DNA of 11,919 nt from Firmicutes bacterium HGW-Firmicutes-10 (lineage in GTDB: Bacteria > Bacillota_I > Bacilli_A > Erysipelotrichales > Erysipelotrichaceae), in the NCBI GenBank assembly GCA_002841605.1, contig PHAF01000050.1, positions 1 through 11,919 of the forward strand, in the 5' to 3' direction. This document shows, piece by piece, positions 1-6,176 of the stretch. Both the position numbers and the translations under genes were made by a program. The notes under the pieces are model-generated. The model did no database searches. It was not told the origin of the DNA and saw nothing but the letters and a program-made list of their open reading frames with translations. Within the stretch, counting starts at the first letter, position 1, and each line of letters starts with the position of its first letter.

Positions 1-82
1 CGTATCCGATAATGAAAAAAATCTGATTATAAGCCCAACTGAGGATACTTTTTAATAATTTTGTTATAGAAAAATTTTCCAT
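1..82 (-). CDS. N-terminal fragment of an unidentified protein, running off the left edge
   Basis: Reading leftwards, an ATG at 82-80 opens a frame with no stop for 27 codons to the window edge (MENFSITKLLKSILSWAYNQ, then IFFIIGY). It is preceded by AAAGGA at 92-87 with a four-base spacer, much like the site in front of the M23 gene. The visible part begins with a short basic, polar stretch and becomes hydrophobic, so a membrane segment is possible, but no family is recognisable. It lies 44 bases beyond the hppA stop on the same strand with the hppA hairpin between, which leaves no obvious room for its own promoter; read-through from hppA is the simplest inference. A competing 17-codon open stretch on the plus strand (2-55) lacks such support. 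The existence of the gene is moderately supported; its function is unknown. Confidence 0.5.
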   Translation of the reverse strand, partial: MENFSITKLLKSILSWAYNQIFFIIGY

Positions 83-97
83 GGAGTCCTTTCATTT

Positions 98-123
98 AAA
101 AACCTGCGCATTAACGCAGGTTT
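98..123 (-). terminator. Intrinsic terminator after hppA
   Basis: Just past the hppA stop, AAACCTGCG (100-108) pairs with CGCAGGTTT (115-123) around a six-base loop. On the minus strand the stem runs into five T residues (98-102). The hairpin is GC-rich at its centre and four bases past the stop codon. The putative next gene starts only 16 bases further on, so termination may be partial. Confidence 0.75.
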
Positions 124-126
124 AAG

Positions 127-2151
127 TTACTCAATTCCTAATAATTTGAATATAATCGAACCATATTGAAGGATCAGAGGTGCAAATACCAAGGCAACGA
201 TTGACATCAATTTGATCAAGATGTTCATCGCCGGACCTGCGGTATCCTTAAAGGGATCCCCAACCGTATCACCGACGATTCCGGCATTATGAGCAAAACT
301 GCCCTTACCGCCATGAACCCCGGATTCAATATATTTCTTAGCATTATCCCAAGCCCCGCCGGCATTCGACATCATGATTGCAAGCAATACACCCGTCGTA
401 ATCGTACCGGCAATCATTCCGCCCAGTGTCTCAACCCCAAACAACAAACCGACAGAGATTGGAACGACGATGGCCAATATACCCGGTAAAACCATTTCTT
501 TAAGTGCAGCTTTCGTCGATATTTGAACGCACTTCTCATAATCCGGTAAGGTCGTTCCTTCCATGATACCTGGAATATCCTTAAACTGCCTGCGAACCTC
601 GATGACCATTTCATTAGCCGCTTTGGAAACGGATTTTAATGTCAGAGCACTGAATAAGAAAGGTAGCATACCGCCAATCATCAAACCAATCAAACTCAAC
701 GGATTGAGCAGGTTGATGCTTGTCATCTTGACTGCTTCTGCATAAGCCGCAAACAATGCCAATGAAGTCAATGCTGCTGAACCGATCGCAAATCCTTTAC
801 CGATGGCTGCCGTCGTATTACCGACCGCATCTAACTTATCCGTGATTTCCCGTACTTCAGGAGGTAAATCTGCCATCTGGGCTATACCACCGGCATTATC
901 TGCAATCGGACCATAAGCATCGACCGCAACCGTGATTCCCGTAGTTGACAACATACCGACAGCAGATAAAGCAATCCCATAAAGTCCCATTGTCGGATTT
1001 TGTGCTCCCCCCATGACATAGTAAGATACGATGATACCAATAACGATGAAAATCGTCGGAGGCATAGTTGAGAACATACCTTCACCTAAACCCGCGATAA
1101 TATTGGTGGCCGAGCCGGACATCGACTCGTAGGCGATTCGTTGAACCCGCGCAAAATCCGCAGAAGTAAATAATTCAGTAGTCATACCAATCAGAACCCC
1201 GACAAGCAAACCAGCCGCGACCGGATAGAAAGCCATGGAGTTACCAAATACCACATCACTCAAGATCCATGTTGCAATCAACACGAAGATACCGGCCGCA
1301 TAGGTCCCGATATTCAATACGCGTTGTGCATTGGGATGATGGGACGCACGTACGATGATGATTCCGATGATCGAAGATACGATACCGATAGCAGCAAGCA
1401 CCAATGGAAATAATGCTCCGTTACGACCAAACACGATTGAACCCAGCGTTATGGCTGAAATGATCGAACCGACATACGACTCAAACAAGTCCGCACCCAT
1501 ACCGGCAACATCGCCGACGTTATCACCGACATTATCTGCTATGACGGCTGGATTCCGTGGGTCGTCCTCTGGAATACCGGCTTCCATTTTACCAACCAAG
1601 TCTGCTCCGACATCAGCTGCCTTGGTATAAATACCACCGCCTACCCGAGCAAACAAAGCAATGGATGAAGCACCTAAGCCAAATCCTGTCATATTCAATA
1701 CATCACCGCTAAAAATCATCAATAAAACACCTAGACCGACGATTCCCAGACCGACGACGGACATACCCATGACTGCTCCACCGGAGAAAGCGATGGTCAA
1801 AGCCTTTTTCTGACTTGTCCGGGCAGCTTGAGCCGTTTTGACATTGGCTTGGGTAGCAATCTTCATTCCGAAGAAACCGGCAAGCATAGACAACATTGCT
1901 CCCAATACAAAAGCCATCGCTGTCTCAATATTTATAGCAAAAACCAGAGTAACCGTAACCAGAGCCGCAAATATGCTCAAATACTTATACTCACTTTTGA
2001 GAAAAGCCATGGCCCCATTATGAATAAATCCGGCAATTTCTTGCATCCTTGGCGTTCCTTGTTCAGCACGTATGACTACAAAGCTGAGATAAACCGCAAA
2101 GAGTAATGCAACAATACCAACTACAATAACTCCTACAAATAGTAAATCCAT
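127..2151 (-). CDS. hppA: Membrane-bound K+-dependent ion-pumping pyrophosphatase
   Basis: Membrane-integral pyrophosphatase of 674 residues that couples hydrolysis of cytoplasmic pyrophosphate to H+ and/or Na+ export. The substrate and Mg-binding signature is complete: DVGADLVGK at 180-188 followed by the DDPRNP and DNVGDNVGD block at 196-214, and a C-terminal GDTVGDPFKDTAGPAMN block. Many hydrophobic segments match the multi-helix fold. The K+ determinant reads GNTTAAIGKG with Ala448 and Gly451; in this family Lys at the first of these positions marks K+-independent enzymes, so this one should need K+. The ion-gate segment DLFES (221-225) has the Glu found in Na+-pumping and K+-dependent H+-pumping members, so the pumped ion cannot be settled by eye. 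The ATG at 2151 is chosen over one nine codons upstream because GAGGAGG lies six bases ahead of it. It is divergent from the M23 gene. Confidence 0.97.
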   Translation of the reverse strand: MDLLFVGVIVVGIVALLFAVYLSFVVIRAEQGTPRMQEIAGFIHNGAMAFLKSEYKYLSIFAALVTVTLVFAINIETAMAFVLGAMLSMLAGFFGMKIATQANVKTAQAARTSQKKALTIAFSGGAVMGMSVVGLGIVGLGVLLMIFSGDVLNMTGFGLGASSIALFARVGGGIYTKAADVGADLVGKMEAGIPEDDPRNPAVIADNVGDNVGDVAGMGADLFESYVGSIISAITLGSIVFGRNGALFPLVLAAIGIVSSIIGIIIVRASHHPNAQRVLNIGTYAAGIFVLIATWILSDVVFGNSMAFYPVAAGLLVGVLIGMTTELFTSADFARVQRIAYESMSGSATNIIAGLGEGMFSTMPPTIFIVIGIIVSYYVMGGAQNPTMGLYGIALSAVGMLSTTGITVAVDAYGPIADNAGGIAQMADLPPEVREITDKLDAVGNTTAAIGKGFAIGSAALTSLALFAAYAEAVKMTSINLLNPLSLIGLMIGGMLPFLFSALTLKSVSKAANEMVIEVRRQFKDIPGIMEGTTLPDYEKCVQISTKAALKEMVLPGILAIVVPISVGLLFGVETLGGMIAGTITTGVLLAIMMSNAGGAWDNAKKYIESGVHGGKGSFAHNAGIVGDTVGDPFKDTAGPAMNILIKLMSIVALVFAPLILQYGSIIFKLLGIE

Positions 2152-2155
2152 TTTT

Positions 2156-2162
2156 CCTCCTC
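2156..2162 (-). promoter_or_regulatory. Ribosome binding site that sets the hppA start
   Basis: GAGGAGG on the minus strand, four bases before the ATG at 2151. It falls inside the longer open frame that begins at 2178, so it argues for the internal methionine as the true start. Confidence 0.85.
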
Positions 2163-2234
2163 GACATTCAACTGCCATTTCTGATTCTGCGAAGTAAACG
2201 CTATACTTAGGTTATCTATGTCAACGAGATACTC

Positions 2235-2255
2235 TCTGATACTTATTTTATCAGA
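2235..2255. promoter_or_regulatory. Inverted repeat over the likely hppA -10, candidate operator
   Basis: Perfect seven-base arms TCTGATA (2235-2241) and TATCAGA (2249-2255) flank a seven-base AT-rich spacer. The repeat covers the proposed hppA -10 hexamer (2245-2250), the position of a typical repressor operator. The TGATA/TATCA half-sites recur at the oxidoreductase promoter. There is no binding evidence, and hairpin formation is an alternative. Confidence 0.4.
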
Positions 2256-2273
2256 AGTCCAACGGCGGTTCTA
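2245..2273 (-). promoter_or_regulatory. Possible hppA promoter (extended -10)
   Basis: On the minus strand TAAAAT (2250-2245) is preceded by TGA, giving an extended -10. The sequence 17 bases upstream, TAGAAC, is a poor -35. The transcript would have a leader of about 85-90 bases. A perfect TTGACA lies closer to the gene (2224-2219) but has no correctly spaced -10. The assignment is tentative. Confidence 0.35.
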
Positions 2274-2342
2274 CATAAAATATGTGAAATTCACAAAGAA
2301 TATGAAACATCGTTCACCTTAAAAACTTTCACCTAACATTGG

Positions 2343-2371
2343 TAGACACCAACTTCAAATTTTGTTACAAT
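2343..2371 (+). promoter_or_regulatory. Promoter for the M23 endopeptidase gene
   Basis: TAGACA (2343-2348) and TACAAT (2366-2371) each match the sigma-A consensus at five of six positions and are separated by exactly 17 bases. Transcription would start near 2378, giving a leader of about 100 bases. A second candidate, TGC-TAAAAT (2433-2441), has only a weak -35. Confidence 0.6.
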
Positions 2372-2464
2372 ATGGCAGATGAATTATTTAGCCTGATTCA
2401 TCAAAAAAAGTGCGTTAAAAAAACATAAAATATGCTAAAATATTGTTAATAAATGACGTCCGCC

Positions 2465-2471
2465 AAAGGAG
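2465..2471 (+). promoter_or_regulatory. Ribosome binding site that sets the M23 gene start
   Basis: AAAGGAG lies five bases before the ATG at 2477. It sits inside the longer frame opening at 2453, so the downstream ATG is preferred; the encoded protein then begins MKFIYKYDK directly before its membrane segment. Confidence 0.8.
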
Positions 2472-2476
2472 TTCCA

Positions 2477-3622
2477 ATGAAATTTATTTATAAATACGAT
2501 AAGCTGATCATCATTTCCTTGACTGTTACTTTGGGTCTGCTATTAAGTATGACCAATGTTTTAAACCAATTATTACCAGAACCAACGATTGGATACCAGT
2601 TTAAAGTTGACGGTGAAGTCTGGTTTGTGCTTGAAAGCAAAGACGAGATCCATCGCATGTTGCAAGTATATAAGAACAAATATATGAAGAACATCGATGA
2701 AAATGCACAAGTTCGTAGCATTCAGTTTGAACAAGACATTGAAATCAATGAAATCGAAGTGAAGGATGAGGTTTTTGTTTCGGTAAAAGAAGCAGAAGCA
2801 ATGATCAATGAAAACGAAGATGAAGCGGTTTATCATACCGTTGTTCCAGGTGACAGTTTCTGGATGATTGCTAAAGAGAGTGAAGTTCCCTTGGCGAAAC
2901 TCATTGAGTATAATCCGGACATGAATCCTGAGCGTATTTGGCCGGGTAATAAAATCATGTTTAAACCAGCTGATCCTAAGCTGGATATTATAGTGCAATT
3001 TCAAAACACGATGATAGAACCTGTTGAATTTTTAACAGAGTACATTCAAGATAATTCGCTGTATGCATCGCAGCGGGTAACCACTAAAAATGGGGTCGAA
3101 GGTGAAAAACGTGTCACGTATGACATTACGATGAAAAACGGATATCCGACGGCTATTGAAGTATTGAATGAGGAAGTGTTGGTCGAACCTGTTACCCGTG
3201 TGGTAAGAGTTGGGACAAAACGTACATTGACTCGAACCAGCACGACAAATTTTGGGGTTGTTTCGGGGCGGTTTACCAGTCCGTTTGGCTATCGTAAAGA
3301 CCCGATTTCAGGTCTTCGTAAGTTTCATGACGGTATTGATATCGCAGCACCACGCGGAACTCCGGTTTATGCCTATACCAACGGTAAAGTCGTAACTGCC
3401 GGTTGGGGTAATATGACCGGAAACTATGTTGTTATCGATCATGGCGGCGGATTAAGATCCAAATATTATCACTTGTCGAGTATTTCTGTCAAAGTCGGAC
3501 AAATAGTCAAAGTCGGAGAAAAAATAGGCGGTGTAGGTACCACAGGGTACAGTACCGGAAATCATCTCCACTTCACGATTACAAAAAACGGTGTTGCCGT
3601 AAACCCGTTATTATATCTATAA
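2477..3622 (+). CDS. Membrane-anchored LysM-G5-M23 peptidoglycan endopeptidase
   Basis: A 381-residue cell-envelope protein predicted to cut peptide cross-links of peptidoglycan. A short basic N-terminus is followed by one hydrophobic segment (about residues 10-26), read as an uncleaved signal anchor, so the rest faces outwards. Then come an uncharacterised stretch, a LysM glycan-binding domain (about 119-163, starting YHTVVPGDSFWMIA), a G5-like domain (about 173-250, ending VVRVGTK), and a C-terminal M23/LytM domain (about 262-381). Zinc ligands of M23 are intact: H284 and D288 in HDGID, and the HLH motif at 363-365, with the usual KYYHLSS segment between. An active enzyme is therefore expected. 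A terminator follows directly, so it is monocistronic. The exact cleaved bond and physiological role cannot be read from sequence. Confidence 0.92.
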   Translation: MKFIYKYDKLIIISLTVTLGLLLSMTNVLNQLLPEPTIGYQFKVDGEVWFVLESKDEIHRMLQVYKNKYMKNIDENAQVRSIQFEQDIEINEIEVKDEVFVSVKEAEAMINENEDEAVYHTVVPGDSFWMIAKESEVPLAKLIEYNPDMNPERIWPGNKIMFKPADPKLDIIVQFQNTMIEPVEFLTEYIQDNSLYASQRVTTKNGVEGEKRVTYDITMKNGYPTAIEVLNEEVLVEPVTRVVRVGTKRTLTRTSTTNFGVVSGRFTSPFGYRKDPISGLRKFHDGIDIAAPRGTPVYAYTNGKVVTAGWGNMTGNYVVIDHGGGLRSKYYHLSSISVKVGQIVKVGEKIGGVGTTGYSTGNHLHFTITKNGVAVNPLLYL

Positions 3623-3628
3623 GTTTGC

Positions 3629-3655
3629 AGCGAGTATGAAAATGCTTGCTTTTTT
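3629..3655 (+). terminator. Intrinsic terminator after the M23 gene
   Basis: AGCGAGTAT (3629-3637) pairs with ATGCTTGCT (3642-3650), using two G-U pairs, around a GAAA tetraloop and is followed by a T-run to 3655. It begins seven bases after the stop. Its T-run doubles as part of the next promoter's -35. Confidence 0.75.
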
Positions 3656-3682
3656 GTTAATTTAGGTGAAGAGGAGTATAAT
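3654..3682 (+). promoter_or_regulatory. Promoter for the DUF937 gene
   Basis: TTGTTA (3654-3659) and a perfect TATAAT (3677-3682) are separated by 17 bases. The -35 shares bases with the preceding terminator T-run. Transcription would start near 3689, leaving a very short leader that still contains AGGAGG (3692-3697). Confidence 0.65.
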
Positions 3683-3705
3683 GAATATTACAGGAGGCGG
3701 TAATT

Positions 3706-4287
3706 ATGGATATATTAACGATTCTTAACTCGCTTCAGGATAAACAAACCGTTAATCAACTGACAAAATCTGTTGGTGCGGATTCCGCTCAAGTCAAAAA
3801 AGCTGTGGAGTTGGGTTTACCGATGTTGATGCAAGCCATGAGCAACAACGTAAAAACTCCGCAAGGAGCAGCAGATTTGGCGAAAGCACTGGATCAACAC
3901 AAAGAGGATCCAGTGGATGATGTTCTCGGATTTTTAAATGGGGCGGATATCAACGACGGAAAGAAAATCTTAGGACATGTCTTCAATCAAAAAACTCAAA
4001 CGGTCGAGAAGAACCTTGCGGCTCAAACCGGTATGTCGAGCAGTCAAGTTGAAAAACTGTTGGCTCAATTGGCTCCGGTCGTTTTGGGTGCTTTAGGCAA
4101 GGAAAAGAATCAAAAAGGCATTGATGCCAATGGTTTGACCTCCATGTTACCAATGATCACAAAACTTTTAGGTTCAGGTTCTAGGGATGATGTTTTAGGG
4201 ATTGCTTCGAAATTATTGGATGCCGATGGTGATGGTGACATCATGGATGATGTATCAAAAATGCTCGGCGGATTCTTTAAGAAATGA
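3706..4287 (+). CDS. DUF937 family protein with a C-terminal DxDGDGD loop
   Basis: A 193-residue, probably cytoplasmic, helix-rich protein matching the DUF937 (YidB-like) family, whose function is not established. Two similar helical halves are visible: an N-terminal one (about 1-75, with a KKAVELGLPMLMQAM segment) and a second one (about 85-155, with QVEKLLAQLAPVVLGALG). The C-terminus carries an acidic loop starting at D172 (DADGDGD, then IMDD), which resembles a calcium-binding EF-hand or dockerin loop and precedes the glycine-rich tail LGGFFKK. No signal peptide or membrane helix is evident. The start is fixed by AGGAGG eight bases upstream. It has its own promoter and terminator, so its neighbours say little about its role. 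Confidence 0.85.
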   Translation: MDILTILNSLQDKQTVNQLTKSVGADSAQVKKAVELGLPMLMQAMSNNVKTPQGAADLAKALDQHKEDPVDDVLGFLNGADINDGKKILGHVFNQKTQTVEKNLAAQTGMSSSQVEKLLAQLAPVVLGALGKEKNQKGIDANGLTSMLPMITKLLGSGSRDDVLGIASKLLDADGDGDIMDDVSKMLGGFFKK

Positions 4288-4291
4288 TGAT

Positions 4292-4316
4292 AAGGACACC
4301 CAAATGTCCTTTTTTT
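4292..4316 (+). terminator. Intrinsic terminator after the DUF937 gene
   Basis: AAGGACA (4292-4298) pairs with TGTCCTT (4305-4311) around a six-base loop and runs into seven T residues (4310-4316), four bases past the stop codon. Confidence 0.85.
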
Positions 4317-4354
4317 GTCTTTGACACAAAAATATTTCATCACAGTCATATCGG

Positions 4355-4382
4355 TTGAAACTGAAAGTTGAATTGATATACT
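4355..4382 (+). promoter_or_regulatory. Promoter of the 2-oxoacid oxidoreductase operon
   Basis: TTGAAA (4355-4360), a 16-base spacer, and TATACT (4377-4382) with a TG one base upstream (4374-4375), which makes an extended -10. The transcript would start near 4389, giving a leader of about 100 bases. A TTGACA at 4321-4326 has no comparable -10. Confidence 0.55.
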
Positions 4383-4393
4383 TAGTTTATCAA
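4373..4393. promoter_or_regulatory. Near-perfect 21-base palindrome over the -10, candidate operator
   Basis: TTGATA (4373-4378) and TATCAA (4388-4393) are perfect arms, and the inner ACT/AGT (4380-4382 and 4384-4386) also pair, so nine of ten symmetric positions agree. It covers the -10 hexamer and the predicted start point, the classical place for repression. The bound protein is unknown; the nine-base gap between arms does not fit the FNR/CRP consensus spacing. Confidence 0.5.
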
Positions 4394-4399
4394 TCATAA

Positions 4400-4413
4400 A
4401 ATATCATGATATT
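4400..4413. promoter_or_regulatory. Perfect 14-base palindrome in the oxidoreductase leader
   Basis: AATATCATGATATT is fully self-complementary. It contains TATCA and TGATA back to back, the same half-sites as the operator candidate just upstream but everted. It could be a second binding site for the same regulator. Confidence 0.35.
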
Positions 4414-4435
4414 CAGGTCAAAGATGAATAAGCAA

Positions 4436-4463
4436 CTTTTATGATGGAATTAAGCCATAAAAG
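4436..4463 (+). repeat. Inverted repeat in the oxidoreductase leader
   Basis: CTTTTATG (4436-4443) and CATAAAAG (4456-4463) are perfect arms around a 12-base loop, 12 bases ahead of the ribosome binding site. There is no T-run after it, so it is not a terminator; it could be a leader RNA structure. Confidence 0.35.
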
Positions 4464-4490
4464 AGTTAATTTCAGAAAGGAGTTCTCCCA

Positions 4491-6176
4491 ATGAGAGAAT
4501 CACTATCCATTGTACTCTCCGGTGAAGCGGGTCAAGGTTTACAAACCATCGAAGAATTCTTAGTTGAAGCTTTGTCAAACGAATACTACGTCTTCACTTC
4601 CAAAGAAGTCATGTCACGGGTACGCGGCGGTAACAACTCCGTCGAAATCCGTATTGCTTCTACCCCGGTATACGCATTACGCTATACCATCGATTACTTA
4701 TTCTTATTGAACAATCACTCCTTCTACCGCCTTGCGAAGCGTATCGACGCTGATACCGTTGTTTTCGGCGAAGAAGGATTTTTAAGTGATGATGAGAAAG
4801 CGAAATACAATGTCGATCTGACAACGTTTGACCTTTCCGTGCTGGCCAAAAAGGCTGGCAGCAAACTGTATGCCAACACCATATTGTTTGGATACATTGC
4901 GGGCATGCTCGATTTGAGTCAAAGTCACGGACACAATCTGATCGCAACACGCTTTGAAAGCCGTGGTGAGAAAGTCATTCAAGACAACATCAATGCCTAT
5001 GACGTGGGTTATGAGTTAGGACTTCCTTTTAAAGTCAAAATTCAAATCAAAAAGCGTACCGACAACAAATCCTATGTCATCATGGACGGAAACAAATCCT
5101 TAGGAATCGGCGCATTGGCCGGAGGTGTCAATTACATCGCATCCTACCCGATGTCCCCTGGAACCAGTTTGTTAAGTTATCTGTCCTCCAAAGGCGAAGA
5201 ATTCGGAGTATTGGCCGAACAAGCCGAAGATGAAATCGCGGCACTCAACATGACCATCGGCGCATGGTATGCCGGTGCCAGAGGTATCGTTACGACTTCC
5301 GGTGGAGGCTTTGCCTTAATGACCGAAGCCGTGTCGCTGGCCGGTATCACCGAAAATCCTGCCGTCATCCACGTTGCCCAACGCCCGGGACCTGCCACCG
5401 GCTTACCTACTCGCACCGAACAAGGGGACTTAAACCTCGTCGTCTATGCCGGCCACGGTGAATTCCCGAGAATCGTTCTTGCGCCAGGAAAAACCGAAGA
5501 TGGAATCCTTTTGGCCCAGAAATCATTCTGGCTTGCAGACAAGTATCAAGTACCGGTCTTCATTCTTTCCGATCAATACTGGCTGGAATCAATGAGTCAA
5601 ATGGAACCCTTTGAATTATCGGATAAATATCTGGAAACCTTTACGGTAACCACTGAAAAAGGATATAAGCGATATAACTGGGATACCACCATCTCCCCGC
5701 GTGGAGTTCCAGGCTTTGGCGAGGGGTTCGTCAAAGCGGACAGTGATGAGCATGATGAAGAAGGGCAAATCACTGAAGACTTCGATGTCCGCGTCCGCAT
5801 GCATGAAAAACGTCTGGCGAAGCGCGAATTATTACTTGAAGATTATATCGAACCCGAATTCTTGGGGAATAAGGACAGTAAGAATTTATTGGTCGGATGG
5901 GGATCGACGTATGGCGTACTAAAAGAGTTGGTCGAATCTACGGATTTGGATGTCAGCTTTATGTACGTTAAACAACCATTCCCGTTGCCATTATCTCTGA
6001 AAGAACATTTTGAAGGCAAAAATGTCATCGTCGTTGAAAACAATGCGACCGGACAATTTGCCAATATCTTGAGATTAGAACTAGATGTAAAAATAAATCA
6101 TCGAATCTTAAAATACAACGGTGAACCCTTCCATATCGAAGAAATCGAAGCGAAGGTCAAGGAGGTGCTGAAATGA
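4491..6176 (+). CDS. 2-oxoacid:acceptor oxidoreductase, fused gamma-alpha subunit (KorA-like)
   Basis: A 561-residue subunit of a thiamine-dependent oxidoreductase that converts a 2-oxoacid plus CoA to acyl-CoA and CO2, usually passing electrons to ferredoxin. The first about 190 residues are the gamma domain (SIVLSGEAGQGLQTIEEF, then VMSRVRGGNNSVEIRI). The alpha domain begins near residue 195 (DGNKSLGIGALAGGVNYIAS) and has YPMSPGT, AEQAEDEIAALN, TTSGGGFALMTE and QRPGPATGLPTRTEQGDL. A C-terminal domain includes LVGWGSTYGVLKEL and VVENNATGQFA. The gamma-alpha fusion is a known arrangement. The substrate (2-oxoglutarate, pyruvate or another oxoacid) cannot be assigned from sequence. AAAGGAG (4476-4482) supports the start. 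The stop overlaps the beta-subunit start as ATGA, indicating translational coupling. Confidence 0.93.
   Translation: MRESLSIVLSGEAGQGLQTIEEFLVEALSNEYYVFTSKEVMSRVRGGNNSVEIRIASTPVYALRYTIDYLFLLNNHSFYRLAKRIDADTVVFGEEGFLSDDEKAKYNVDLTTFDLSVLAKKAGSKLYANTILFGYIAGMLDLSQSHGHNLIATRFESRGEKVIQDNINAYDVGYELGLPFKVKIQIKKRTDNKSYVIMDGNKSLGIGALAGGVNYIASYPMSPGTSLLSYLSSKGEEFGVLAEQAEDEIAALNMTIGAWYAGARGIVTTSGGGFALMTEAVSLAGITENPAVIHVAQRPGPATGLPTRTEQGDLNLVVYAGHGEFPRIVLAPGKTEDGILLAQKSFWLADKYQVPVFILSDQYWLESMSQMEPFELSDKYLETFTVTTEKGYKRYNWDTTISPRGVPGFGEGFVKADSDEHDEEGQITEDFDVRVRMHEKRLAKRELLLEDYIEPEFLGNKDSKNLLVGWGSTYGVLKELVESTDLDVSFMYVKQPFPLPLSLKEHFEGKNVIVVENNATGQFANILRLELDVKINHRILKYNGEPFHIEEIEAKVKEVLK

Larger units (their letters stand above)
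2152..2476. other. Divergent regulatory spacer between hppA and the M23 gene
   Basis: This 325-base AT-rich region has no convincing gene of its own. It holds the candidate hppA promoter with its inverted repeat (2235-2255), an odd palindrome TGTGAA-A-TTCACA (2283-2295), two direct TTCACCT copies (2313-2319 and 2328-2334), a good plus-strand promoter (2343-2371), an inverted repeat at its predicted start point (2378-2402), and a second weaker extended -10 (2433-2441). Confidence 0.7.

Noticed and set aside
2..55. A 17-codon open stretch on the plus strand at the left edge, possibly the end of another gene
   Set aside because: It is too short to judge, and the opposite strand has a frame with a proper start and ribosome binding site over the same bases.
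2283..2295. TGTGAA-A-TTCACA as a Rex or CRP-type site
   Set aside because: The half-sites are similar, but the spacing between arms is too short for either consensus; a chance palindrome is as likely.
2573..3004. A 143-codon open frame on the minus strand opposite the M23 gene
   Set aside because: It lies wholly opposite a well-supported gene, lacks a convincing ribosome binding site, and its product resembles no family; it is a reading-frame shadow.
4373..4393. The TTGATA/TATCAA palindrome as an FNR box
   Set aside because: FNR-type sites have TTGAT and ATCAA about four bases apart; here the gap is much larger.
4389..4490. A riboswitch in the leader of the thiamine-dependent oxidoreductase
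   Set aside because: No CUGAGA-type thiamine element or other known aptamer core is visible; only a simple hairpin is present.
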